Position numbers and translations under genes: made by a program. Of a stretch of DNA of 64,000 bases, positions 44,922 through 56,731 are shown piece after piece (within the stretch, counting starts at the first letter, position 1; each line of letters starts with the position of its first letter). The notes under the pieces are model-generated. The model did not search any database and was not told where the DNA came from. It was given only the letters and a program-made list of their open reading frames with translations. This DNA is from Apiotrichum sp. Y4204 (lineage: Eukaryota; Basidiomycota; Tremellomycetes; Trichosporonales; Trichosporonaceae), in contig JAMYHL010000006.1 in the NCBI GenBank assembly GCA_025531455.1, positions 620,001-684,000 of the forward strand, given 5' to 3'.

Positions 44922-46985
44922 TCAGACACTGCTTCCCTCGGTATACCGCGCCTCTTTCTCCCTCTGGCCACCCCTGCGTCCCAGGATCTCCTCGGCCTCG
45001 GGCGACCCCGCATCCGGCACGTGGCCGAGGGACACTTTGACGGGCGACCGGCGCTCGCGGTGGGCGAGCGCAAAGACGACGTCCATCTGCTCGAGAGAGC
45101 GGCCCTTTGTCTCGGGGAAGAAGAGGAGAACGACAGGGAAGATGATCACGGCGTTTGTGCCCGCAAAGAGCGCGTACGTGCCCCATCGGATAGAGTCGAA
45201 CATTGGCCCCGTGGCCATTACGACTGTAAAGTTGAAGATCCAGTTGGACTGCGAGTCAGTGACTGAAGGACGGCCAGAATGGTATGTGTAGAGTACTTAC
45301 CGCTGTGGAGAGGGCGTTTGCGGGCGCGCGGATCCGCAGCGGCGTGATTTCCGCGGGATACAACCATGTCATACCGAGCCATCCGACCGAGAACCAGGTG
45401 TTGAACAGGAAGAGCATGAGGACGGACACGCCCTGCGCGCCCTTGTTCCCCGAGTTGGTGAGGTTGTACAGGCCAGCAAGGATCGCCATTGTTCCCGCCT
45501 GCAGGAGCGACGTCCACAGCATGAGCGGACGGCGGCCAAAGCGCTCCACCATGCCGAGCGCGACGAGCGAGGTGAGAAAGTAGCACGTGCCGTTGACACC
45601 TGAAATGACGCGCGACATGACCTGGCCCATGCCCATCGAGTTGACGAGCACCGACGTAAGGTCTAGAGTCAGCAGAAGCCCAGCTGTGTTCTCATCACCC
45701 ACAGTACGTGATCAGATTGATGCCCGAAATCTGCTGGAAGCACTGGGCGAGAATGCCGAGCATGGTGCGGCGGAAGTTTTGGCTGCGGCCGTTGTGGAGG
45801 ATCTGGGAGAGGTGGAACCCGCCCGATTCGGCGTTGACGGCATCGACAATGCCGCGGAACGTCTGCGTGACTGCCGGGTCCTCGACATCCGTGCCGTCCA
45901 GAGCAGCAAGCACAGCGAGCGCCTCGGCATTTTTCCCCTTGGCGACGAGCCAGCGCGGCGACTCGGGCAGGCGGAACCCGTACATTGCCCCGATCATGAC
46001 CACTGCAAAAATAATCTGAATCGCGATCGGGAGGCGCCACGACGCGCTGCTGTCGATAAAGTAGCATCCGACATTGACCCAGTACGCGATCATGATCCCA
46101 AAGGTGATGAGCGAGCCCTCGAAGAGGACGAGTTGCCCGCGGCGGTGCGGCTTGGCACATTCAGATTGGTACGCGGGGACAGTGGATGTGAGGAGACCGT
46201 TACCGACGCCAGTGACGACGCGCGCGACGAGCATCATCGCATAGTCTACCGCCGCGGTCTGGAGTACCGAGCCGACGATCATGATCAAGCCGCCGAGTGT
46301 GATTGTGTGCCGGCGCCCGATCCGGTCGCCGACCCATATATTCGACAGCGCGCCGGCCATGCATCCGAGCTCGTCTGGGGTCAGTAACTTTGAGAATAGG
46401 TTACGCACAGATCGCAACGAGGAAGGACTGCAGCGTTGCATGGTTTCCGCTGTTGCCGCCCCAGCTCGTGTCCGTCTGCGGAAACTGCTCCGCGAACGAC
46501 TTGAGCGTCAGCGCGCCCGAGAGCACGCCCTGGTCGTAGCCGAACAGTGTGAACTGGCGTTAGTAGTGGAGCGCGGGAGGGGGGTAGATTGGATTGGGAG
46601 GTGGTCATGATGCCAAGACTAGTGTAGTGAGGAATGGATGACGGTGTGGCGGCGCCACAGCCGATCACAGCCGATCACGAGCCTCTCCAGCCTCACAACA
46701 TGGCGAGCATCAATTCAAAGCACCCCATGGCCTCACTCTTCCACTCTTCCCAGTCATACGGCCGACCACACTCACCCCAGTGCCAGCCACAAAGGTGACC
46801 ATAATGCCGAGCATTCCGCCCTGCAGCGTCTTGGCGCTGATCTCGTGCGCGCGCGCCATCTCCCCAGAGGAGAGATACTCCTTGGACGCGTCCGTGCGCG
46901 CGTGCGAGGTGTGCGAGACGTCCGACGGCGTACCCGACGTACCCGTCTCCGCAAAGTGTTCAGTCTGTGGTTTCTCCGAAGTCAT
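44922..46985 (-). CDS. Sugar porter of the major facilitator superfamily
   Basis: This is a 12-helix proton-coupled or facilitative hexose-type transporter in the plasma membrane. Exon 1 runs 46776-46985, then a 222-base intron leads to exon 2 with FTLFGYDQGVLSGALTL, the family opening. Motifs in order are WVGDRIGRRHTITLGG (GRR motif), RVVTGVGNGLLTSTVPAYQS, LPESPRWLVAKGK, ILAQCFQQISGINLITYY, PAEITPLRIRAPANALSTA and PETKGRSLEQMD. The start at 46985 gives a ~70-residue polar N-terminal tail. About 560 residues. The substrate cannot be read from sequence; hexoses or other sugars are all possible. Confidence 0.94.
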
Positions 46986-47030
46986 TGTGTTCTGTATTGT
47001 GCCGCAAATCCGGGGTTCATCCGCCGACCT

Positions 47031-47037
47031 TATATAT
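47031..47037 (-). promoter_or_regulatory. TATA-like box of the sugar porter gene
   Basis: TATATAT lies about 45-50 bases upstream of the start codon at 46985, on the strand of that gene. Position and AT content in a GC-rich context suggest a core promoter. Confidence 0.45.
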
Positions 47038-47224
47038 CGTGAGCTGCTTCCATTTCCGTGTTCGTCACCTTGCCAATAACCAAAGTACTAGCTCTCAAGC
47101 CCACCTCCGCTGCATTCCACCCGTGTCGCCGACCGGTTACGGGAGGCCCGAGGCCGAAACGCGGCCCCACCCTCCTAGTCTCGCAGTCTCTCGCGATCGA
47201 GATTGGGGGTCGTCATCGAACGGA

Positions 47225-47259
47225 AGGTCGGTAGGTCGGCAGGTCGGCAGGTCGGCAGG
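47225..47259. repeat. Octamer repeat (AGGTCGGC), about 4.4 copies
   Basis: Four head-to-tail 8-base units, the first with one change, lie in the divergent promoter region. Confidence 0.8.
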
Positions 47260-48265
47260 CCAAACTCATCTGGCGCCCTGGTACCGTGCCCTCGTGCCGC
47301 CGGCAAGAACCGGCGCAGAGGCACGTGTTCTTAACACTAGCTGATTCATGGGATCCTGAGCGGGGTGTGGGCAAGGAATGAGGGGGACGAGTGGCGGCCA
47401 TGACGGACACGGCGATCCTGCAGACCTGCAGGGCGGGACGGGAGAACTCCCGTGCGGCGTCCTGGACAGGCCGGAGTGGAGCGAGGGACGAAGTACTAGC
47501 ATTACTACTAGTGGCCACATGGTCGCGCGCCGACGTCATAGGTCCGGCGCCGAGACCCAAATCTCCCGACCCCGCGAGGACCCTCTCCGAACCGAGCCCG
47601 CGGGTGGGCTAGTGCGCCGCTGTGCTGCGCGGAGCTCCGAGAGTGCCCTTGAGTGTCTGTATTGAGGCACGCCGCTGGGTTTGCGCTTGTTGCTTACATC
47701 TCGGGCCTGGTCGTCGTGAGAACCAGGTCCAACCACGATGCAGTGAGTTGCCGACTCGGGCCGGGCAAGGTACCAGGACACCTTGAGGCGGTCTCTTAGA
47801 TAACGGCGAGTTTGTAAGAGTGACCGAATGCACGACAACCGCGGACGTTCAATGGCTAGGTTGGTTTCCCTTCTGGCACACTAGTGCTTGATAATTCATC
47901 TCACGTGGTTTGATGACGATAGGTTTCCGGGTCTTGAACCATTGGCGATATGTCTCCAAAGAGACAAGAAGTTTTGAAGAGCCAAGTCGGGCATGGAGTT
48001 GTTGGAGATGGAGCAATTTGTTGATGTACTTCGCCATCTCATCGTTCCTCGGCTGGATGGACGCCGACCAGGCGTCAAGCGACACGACTGGGCACATGAC
48101 CAACGCGTGTGGAGTTCGGAATGGCATTGCAAGTGTTCGTCCACTGTCTCAGCAGTCGGCTCGGACATGACCCTGCCGGACATCGACGACATGCTACCTA
48201 GCAGCCGCCAGATGTTGTTAAGTACTGTGTCCCGAACTCTCAGATCCCTATGCATTCCCAGAACC

Positions 48266-50303
48266 ATGGTGCTTCCAGACTCGACGCCCGACCAGCTCCC
48301 CACACTACCGGCCTTTGCGCCGCCCGCAGACTTTGACGCTACAGCAGTCGCGAAGGCGTTCCTCGGGCGCGTCGAGGCCGCCATCGCCGCGGGGGACGGC
48401 GACGCGTTCGCGAGCCTGTTCATCCCACATGGGTACTGGCGCGACGTGCTCGCCTTCACCCGCGAGTTTCATACCTTCAAGAGCGAGCACATCGCCCAAG
48501 TCGGCAACGTGCGTACCGGCAAGCTATATCCACTGATGGCAGGACGTCTTCTCCCCCGAAGCCGGGAGGGATTTCCGCGTATCCGACCCGGCGCCGGCGC
48601 TCGCCACGCCGTTCCCGGACCTCGCGTTTTTGCGGGTACACTTCACGTTTAACGGCGAGGTGGGCCCCGGTTCGGGAGTAGCTGCCCTGGTGTATAGCGG
48701 GGAGTGGAGGGCGTGGACGCTGAGCACGGCGCTCGAGGGCGTGCACGGCGTGCCGCAGCGCCTAGGCGACGAGAGGGTGTATGGGCGACACAACGACACG
48801 ATGCCGTATGACGCGCGGCGGGCGCTCGAGGGCGAGTTTTCAGAGTCGCAGCCCGACATTCTCGTCGTTGGGGCCGGGCATAATGGCCTTGCGGTGGCCG
48901 CGCTCGCCAAGACGTGGGGCCTCGAGCCGCTCGTCATTGACAGAGAGGAGCGGATCGGGGATAATTGGCGGAAGCGCTATGCGTAAGTGTGGATTTACTT
49001 GGCATACTGTACTGATTCGAATCCCAGGTCGCTCTCGCTGCACGACCCGGTGATGACAAACCATCTCCCGCTCCTGCCCTTCCCGCGCAACTGGCCGCTG
49101 TTCACGCCGGCGGGCAAGCTCGCCAATTGGCTCGAGAGCTATGCGGACATCATGGAGGTGAGCGTGTGGCTGCGCTCCACGACGGACGGCGCGCGGACGC
49201 GGTTCGACCGGCAGAGCGGGAAATGGACCGTCGTCGTCGTCCGCACGCATCCAGACGGCCGGAGCGAGGAGCGCGAGATTGTCGTCTCGCACGTCGTCAT
49301 GGCCACGGGTCTTGGCGGGGGCCGGGCCCGCGTTCCCCCGCCGTTTCCCGGGCAAGAGACGTGGGACGGCGTAATCGTCCATTCGAGTACCCACCCCGGA
49401 GGAGAGGCTCTACGGGGGAGCGGGGAGCGCGTGCTCGTCGTCGGGGCGTGTACCTCTGCCTTTGACATTTCCGCCGATCTCGCGAATAACGGGGTCGAGG
49501 TCACGATGCTGCAGCGCTCGCCGACGTTTATCATGAGTATGCAGCACGGGATCAAGGTGCTCGAGGGCGGCATCTTCAACAATGTCGTGCCGATCGACGT
49601 CGCCGACCGGATTGCGACGAGCACGCCGCGCGCACTCGTAAAGCTCTTCCACCAGCGCCTGACTGCGTGGCTCAAGATCCAGGACGCGGACCTCCTGGCC
49701 GGCCTCGAAGCAAGGGGGTTCCGCACGTACTCTGGCCCCGAGGGCGCGGGCTTTGCGTTCCGTGAGTACATATTCTTCTTTACCGAGCTGACGGCAGTCG
49801 CGGCCGAGCGCGGGGGCGGATACTACTTTGACACGGGCGCGTGTCCGCTCATCGCAGCCGGCAAGATTTTGATCCAAAGCGGGGAGATTGCCGCGTTTGG
49901 CGCAGATAGAAGTATCACATTCTCGGACGGGAGCAGCGCGCGCTTTGACCGGGTAGTCTTCGCGACTGGCTTTTACGACGGATACAAGGAGAGCGCGGCG
50001 CAGGTGCTCGGCCCCGCGGGGGAGGGGCTGCAAAAGGTATTCGGCATGGATCCCGAGGGGGAGATGCACGGCATCGCGCGCCCGTGCGGTATCCCCCACG
50101 TGCTCTTCAATGTCGGCAACCTTGCGAGTTCGCGGATTTTTGCCAAAGCCGTCGTGCTCCAGATCCTGGCGCAGAAGCGTGGCGTGTGGCGCTCGCCGTA
50201 CTACCGCCCCCAAGAGAGTGTCAACGGCGTGAATGGTGTCAAGGGTGTGAATGGTGTGACGAGTGTGAATGGCGCAAATGGGCATGGTGTGCAGACCGCG
50301 TAG
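48266..50303 (+). CDS. FAD/NADPH monooxygenase with N-terminal NTF2-like domain
   Basis: Three exons (48266-48508, 48543-48982, 49028-50303) give 652 residues. The start at 48266 sits in an ACCATGG context. Residues ~20-150 resemble a SnoaL/NTF2-like fold (AKAFLGRVEAAIAAGDGDAF, then FHTFKSEHIAQ). The flavin monooxygenase part begins with DILVVGAGHNGLAVAALAK, an FAD-binding Rossmann loop, with DREERIGDNWRKRY after it. VLVVGACTSAFDISADLANN is the second, NADPH-binding Rossmann loop, and VVFATGFYDGY is the typical ATG-type strand. It should hydroxylate or oxidise a small organic substrate; a YUCCA- or Baeyer-Villiger-like reaction cannot be told apart by eye. The C-terminus carries NGVNGVKGVNGV repeats. 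Confidence 0.88.
50216..50285 (+). repeat. Coding minisatellite at the monooxygenase C-terminus
   Basis: Imperfect repeats of about 9-18 bases encode Asn-Gly-Val-Asn-Gly-Val-Lys-Gly type sequence just before the stop codon. They look like slippage products and probably form a flexible tail. Confidence 0.75.
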
Positions 50304-51152
50304 GATATCGGGAGCAGGCGAGGTTGGAGACGCCAGGCCCACCGTGTTGTACATACAGTATGCAGGGTGTTGGAAGCAGACAAGAACAGTACTTCCGACT
50401 CTCAGCACGGAATGCTCGAACGAGTTGACGTTATCCACAATAGCCATAATGCCTTGTCAGGGAGGCGCGTGCAGGGCCATTCGATCATCATTCCACTCGA
50501 TCTCGTTCCCATGCAGATCAGTTCTCGTAAGCTGCCCCGATCACCGTCAAGGTTAATACACACTCTTCAGCAGCAGGCACTGCATTTGCCCGCTACACTA
50601 ATGCGGGATGCTACAGCTAAATGCACAACAGGGGGATACAAGTATCCGGGTCTTTGGCCAAGGCAGGCAAGGGGGAGCAGGTGAACTGGGAAAAGGTGGA
50701 AAGTGGGTGTGGGAATGGGGAAGTGGAAGTGGAAAGTGGGTGGAAATGATGGCCAAGCAAATGAGGTAGTCGCCAGCCGGGAGCCGATAGTATGGACATC
50801 GCGCTTTTTGGCTTCTTTTAGCTTCGAGACACACTGACGATACCTCGACTGATGAATCGAGATGCGATCGGTTGCCGACGAGGTAGGTACCTCATAGTCG
50901 AGAGACCCTCCAAGAAGCCGAAATGTAACGGCCACAAACGATGGGATGCGAGGTCGGACGGATATTGCGTGTATTGGCCGCCTCGTGACGAAACGCTGCG
51001 ATGGAAACATGCTGAAAAGATGAACCCGGGAGAGTGTCCAGGCTCACTTGAATGCGATTGATACGAACGAACAGCACACGACCTGCGTGAATGAAGTGGG
51101 AAATGCGAAACTTGGGAAATGCCGCGTGTGACGGGGACCTGGGTGTCTAATT
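50304..51152. other. Intergenic region between convergent genes
   Basis: About 850 bases hold the 3' ends of the monooxygenase and kinase genes. A G/A-rich stretch with GTGGAAGTGG-type units lies at 50690-50750. No gene was found. Confidence 0.5.
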
Positions 51153-54100
51153 TTACTGGATGATGCAATCGGTGCGAAGGTTCTCCTCGTCCAGCTTGTT
51201 GGCCTTGTCCTTGGCCTTGTCCTCCCTGCTGCGCTTGTCCTTGCGAAGGTTGCCCATCATGCTGTGGTTGCGGCGCGGGCCGTTCACATCAGCAGCTGAG
51301 TCGTGCACCTTGACAGGGGGAGGGCCAGAAACATGGCGGTTTGCGCGGCGCGGTTGAACTGGACCGTCCTCATCGATACGAATGAGGGACGTATTCCGGT
51401 CGCCGCGAGGCAGGCTGCCTGCGCCGTCTTCGCTGGTCTCGGAGTAGGATCCTGCAACGTCGTGCGGCGGCGAGACGGCGTCCAGGAGCGGGCGTGACGG
51501 CGTCGAGGCAGCGCCTGATGAGTGCCGACGACCGCCGGCAGGGCCCACATCGGGGGAAACCAGGGAGGTGGTCGACGGGGCAGCGAGAAGCGAGCTTTTC
51601 GACTTGTTGCGGCCAAACAGACGCGAGCTGAGGGAGAACACCGGCGACTCGGGCTGAGGCGAGTTGGCACGAGACGACGCTTCCGAGACGCCCCATTCCT
51701 GCTGGCTGACGAGAAGGGCCAACTGGCCACGGATGTCACATCCGGCCTTGGCCCGCGGCGCGCACTTGGCATGGGTGATGAGCCCACAGTTCTGGCACAG
51801 GTATGCAGCCTTCTTGACGCCCTCGAGGCAGACGTGGCAGGTAATGGCTGCTCGTTAGTACTCTGTGACGGGAGGCCCGATGCGAAAGGCTTACATTTGG
51901 CAAAGGTGGTCTTGACGAGATCATGGGCCTTGGCGGCAGTGGACTCGAGGCCCTCGCGCGACTGGTGCAGGTGCGAGTGGAGTGACACCATCGACAGCTG
52001 CGCACGGCGGCGAGTCTCGGCAGCCTCGGGATCAGCAGGTGTTGCGTGGAGATCCACGAGCGAAGCGCTCGCAGACCGCGCCCCGCCGACCTGGAAGATG
52101 CGTTGGCTGTCCATGCGGTTCGGCTCTTGACTAAGGCGGCGCAGGAACGGCAGACTGTCCTGGGGACGCTGGATGAGGTCGGGGTGGCCGGCCTTGACCC
52201 AGTCGTGCTCGAACAGAAGGGCAGCAGTAGGCCTGTCTTCCGGGTTCTTCGCAAAGCAGAGTGTGAGGAAGTCCTTGAGCTCGGGCGACGCCTCTGGCAA
52301 GGGAGGCAACGGGTCTTCAACGATGCGGAACAACACAGTCATGCTGTTCCGCACGTCCGAATATGGCGGCTTGCCGGTGAGAAGCTCGACAATGGTGCAG
52401 CCGAGCGACCAGATGTCCGACTTTGGCGACGCGCCCTGAAGCTTGATGACCTCGGGCGCCATCCAGTTTGGCGTTCCTGCCACATCGTTGGCGGTCTTCA
52501 TAGGCTCCGTACCGCGGCCAATGCTCGTGCGCTCTGCAAAGTGCTCGACGGCGCGCATGTTGAGAGACACACCAAAGTCGGAGAGCTTGATATTACCATT
52601 CTTGGTCGACAGAATGTTGGCCGCTTTGAGGTCACAGTGGACGACGCCCTCGGAGTGGAGGTAGGCGAGGCCCTCGAGAATCTTGGCGACGTATGATGCC
52701 ACAAGACGTTCATTGAAACGTCCAAACGCCTTCAGAGTCTGCCCCAGCGAACCGTTCTCGACAAACTCGAGAACAATGTTCAGAAACGCGTCGTCACGCG
52801 ACATGCCCTCGTACTTGACAATGCCAGGGTGCGAGAGGCGCTGGAGGAGCTCGACCTCGCGCATGACGTCGCCGACCTCAGTCTCCTTCATCCCCGACAG
52901 GCGAATTCGCTTGATCGCAACCATCTGTCCAGTGCTGAGGTTCAGCGACCGGTAAACGCTGCCAAACTGGCCACGACCAATGCAGTTGCCAAGCTGGTAA
53001 CGGATGGCAGGCTGGCCCGGAGTGTTGAAGCGCAGAATCTGCAGGCTGGGCGTGACGGTGCTGTCGAGGGAACCCTGGCTGAGGCTTGACGTCCGCCGGC
53101 TTGTGGCGGGGAGGTTGATCATGGAATGGTTGCGCATGTTCATGATGCGGTTACCATTGCTCGCCACGCCGCGGCTCGGGAAGTCTTCGGACCGGCGACG
53201 ATCTTCCTTGGTAAGGCCGTGACTTTGCAGATATGGCGCGGGGTCAGGCGCGGGACTGAGCATTGTCGGACCGCTCGAGAGGTTGGGCGATGAGGCGGGA
53301 GAGCTGGTGCGCTTCGGCACGTAAATCTTGCCATTCACAGAGGGACGCCGGATGCGCGGACGAGGTGGCAGTTGTTCGCTGCTCAAGAGTCGTGGCGACG
53401 GGTCAGTACCCTCCTTCGGCGATGCGACGGTCTGAGTGTTCTCCGCGCTCTGCGAACGGGCAGTACGCGTAATCGGACGGATCCGAGTGGTCTCGGAACG
53501 CGTCTTGCCCAGTGGCGGGCGCGACCCTTCCAAGGCAGCAAGTGACTGGGAGAGGGCAAAGCCCCGAGCCTCCTCCAGCGATGGGCGATGGAGGTCGTCG
53601 GTCGAGCTCAACAGGGTGCCGATAATCTTGCGGCGCGCATCTTGCAGCGTCTTCTCGCTCAAACGACGCCCTTCATTGAGTGACGACGTGGTGGTTGTTC
53701 CGCTTTCAATGTGGTCAAACTCGTCCTCGAGAAGTGGGTCTTCGTTGAGGATTGTCGGGACAGATCCGCGGATGCTGGAGCGCGAGTACGACGAGGCCAC
53801 CTGTGAGCTGTTTGAAACCAAGCTCGGCGTCCTCTCCCGTTCGTGGAGCGGAGAGAGATGCGTTGTCGAGTGGTTGGACGAAAAGCTGCTGCACCAATCG
53901 TTGCCCGACGCATGTGGCGAGCTGCTATCGCTTTTAAACGAGACCTGCGTCTTGGATGTCGCGATGCGCTGAGGACGGGCAGTGGGCGGTGTGCTGTGTG
54001 TCTGAGATCCACTTGTGCGAGGGGTGGCGGGCATACCAACAGACCGTACAGGAGACATGGGAGGAGTGGCCGAGTAAGTTGATAGACGCGAGGGCTGCGC

Positions 54101-56731
54101 AGGCTTCGAGTCAGTTGTGGTGGAGGCAGAGATGCTCGTCGACGCGGCAGCAGCAACAGCAACAGCAGCTGCAGCCGCGGTTGGTGGTGCGGTGGCCACT
54201 GCTGCGGCAGACTTTGTCATGCTCGAGGAGCTGGCTGTTCCCACCGTGCTGGCAGCGCTCGACGATGACTCCTGCTGAAGACGGGCATGCAGATCGCTCG
54301 AGCTGCTGCGTAACGGCCGCTCGAGTAACGTTCTCGACGCAATTGCCGTTGCGGAATATGTCCTGGGGGACTCTGGACGGCTGGAAGCCTTTGAAGAGCG
54401 AGCAGAGGTAGATCCCGGAGCGGACGCTGGAGCAGAGGCGGACCCTTGCGCTGCCGACGGCCCCGCTTCAACAGCAGGCGAGGACGTCCCAGACGCGGTG
54501 GTGCGGAGGTTGCCTCGAGATGCGCTGGGACGAGGAGCGGCAGCGGCCACCGGCGGCGCCATGTTGGCGAGGATCAGGATTGTCCTGGCGACGCGGGCGA
54601 GGCCCACAGGCGACTGATCATCGAGGTCCTCAAGGCAGAACATGTCGCCTTCACCGACACCGATCTCGCGACATGCCGTGAGGAATCGCGTAATGTTGGC
54701 CGCGACGCGCACATCGTCCTTGGGCACCTTGACGCGCTGAATCGACGCCGGCTGGGATGGGAACAGACGGTTGAAGAGGAAGCAGAAGAGGATACCGTCG
54801 CGCATTGCCGAAACGAAAACCTTGCGCTCACGGGCCTTGGCGGTGGCTGTAATGTTGCACGCTCGCAGCTTTGCCTCCTTGAGCTCGAGAGACGATGTCG
54901 AGGCTGATCCGTTGAGCAAGTCCGACGCCGCATCCGCCCACGACGTGCCCCAGGTGCGTTCCATCCGCGCCAGGAGCGACAGCCGCTCCTCCGTAATGCG
55001 CTTCAAATCCCGATTCCGTTCCGAGCGGGAAAAGTGGACGGTGCGGAGCGTCGGTGTGATGAGATTGATAATGTACGAGCTTGCGAAGCGCAGGTGGTAG
55101 TGGTCCTTGGGGAGGAGTTGTGACCGCGACGAGCCCTCTGGCAGCACGAGCGATGTCTGTGACAGTGAGAGAGACGTGTGAGATGACGCATGGAGCGAGG
55201 TTCCTGATCCAGTGATCGACGTGCGCGAGCGCTGTATACTCGACGAGGAGAGGCTCATCCCGAGCGGCGACACGGGTGACAGCGACGATGCAGACTGTGC
55301 ACGGTTGCCGTAAATGTTGTGGCTTGGGCCAGTATACGGCACATCGGTTGCGACGATTCGAGGGGAGGGCTCGACGCTCTTGAGACCCGACGGCTTGAGG
55401 GGCGACTTTGATGGCTGACGAGATGCCGTCCGCAGGGCAGACAGGGACGATGTTCTGCTCACGGCACGGGGCGTGTGCACGCTCGACGACGACGACGCCT
55501 CGGCGGGGGACAAGCCGGTGAACGACAAGGGCGACCCCCGTGTATGTGATTCGCCCGGCGAGCTGGGTGACAACCTGGAATGGGGCGACTCGCGCTGAGG
55601 TGTGGGTTCTCTTGATACGATGGCCCGGCTCCTCCCTTGGAACAACACGGCGAGCGAGTGTCTGCCCTTCTTCCTCGTATCTGTGTCATCCTTTGCTTTC
55701 TGAACCGGCTGCACCGGCGGCTCCTTCTTCTCCTTGCCCGTCAGCGATGGGCTCGACAAGCTGCCCTTTAGCAGCGACCGCCCGAGGTTGCGCCGCAAGC
55801 TGCTTCCACTGTGGGAGCCGCCGTGCAGAGTAGTCGAGCTGTCGCGGGGATTCGGAGGAGTGACGACGGATACGCGCGGGGAGGATCGCCGGCTGGGGCC
55901 CAAACTCGGGGCTGGAGACGGGGACAACTGTTCTGTTCGGTACGTCAATGTCGGTGTTGCCTGTGGTGACGGGGACACGGGTGGAGGAGTGGATGGCGGC
56001 GGGGGGAGGTTGAGCTGGGGCAGGGTGGGGATGTGGGATAGGGACTGGGAATGAGGTGAGAGCGAGGTTCCGAGAAGAACATTCGAGGGGAGTGTGGGTG
56101 ATGATGGCGATTGGGGATATGGTGAAAGTGACGAGGTGGGCGTGGACAACATGTCGGTGGACTTTGAGTGCTGCATTGACAGCGTTCTCAACGGTGCCGA
56201 CTGCTGTTTGCTCGCTCTCAACGAGCTTGAGCCTGGGAATCCATTTCCAAGAGCTCGAACAGCCTGCGACGCTGGCCGTGCCGTGTCTGTCCAGAGGCTT
56301 TTCAACCTCGAGCGGGCCGAGAGGGTGGGCTGCTGCAGCTGCGGAGGCGGCGTGAGGGGGTCCGGCGTGGAGGATACCAAGGGCGGAGAGGGATCCAGGG
56401 ACGACAGGGCTGTTGCAGGTGGTGGAGGAGGGGGTGTGATAGCCAGGGCTGGTGGGTGGGATGACGGACCTGGTGATGGGAGTGGGGATGATGATGGCGA
56501 TGAAGATGCTGCTGCTGCCGCCATGGTGCCGTGAGACCTGCGAGAGAACAAGGTCTTTAGACGCCCGGGCGGCGCTGGCGACAAGGTGTCCTCCACCTCG
56601 GGAACCGGCGCCATCGGTTTCCGAAGGGCTGGTCGCTCGTGGTGATCAAGCGGCGCAGGCGGTGATAAGAGTGGGTGCTGTGGTGCGACGAGCAAATGTG
56701 GTGGTTGCGGCAGAGCGCTAGCAGCGAGCAT
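51153..56731 (-). CDS. Cdc15/Cdc7-type Ser/Thr kinase with CH and C1-like domains
   Basis: This is a homologue of the septation-initiation/mitotic-exit kinases that trigger cytokinesis. Exon 1 is 51895-56731 and exon 2 is 51153-51847, about 1843 residues. If the ATG at 56614 is used it is 39 shorter. Residues ~1-580 are disordered and Ser/Pro-rich. Residues ~590-735 read as a calponin-homology domain (MRDGILFCFLFNRLFPSQ, then VAANITRFLTACREIGVGEG and MFCLEDLDDQ). The kinase domain is at ~1240-1515: GRGQFGSVY, VAIKRIRL, VVHCDLKAANIL, SDFGVSLNMRA, GTPNWMAPEVIKL. Residues ~1613-1655 form a C1-like zinc domain (CHVCL...CQNCGLITHAKC...GCDIRG). The catalytic loop is HCD instead of HRD. The CH domain is unexpected here. 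Confidence 0.92.

Larger units (their letters stand above)
46986..48265. other. Divergent promoter region, sugar porter / flavin monooxygenase
   Basis: About 1.3 kb without a supported gene. A TATA-like element lies close to the transporter start, and an octamer repeat is at 47225. The right part has open frames of weak quality. An in-frame ATG at 48166 upstream of the chosen monooxygenase start makes a longer product possible. Confidence 0.5.

Noticed and set aside
49010..49030. GATTCGAATCCCAGG looking like a tRNA T-arm
   Set aside because: It sits at the intron acceptor of the flavin monooxygenase gene and no tRNA cloverleaf surrounds it.
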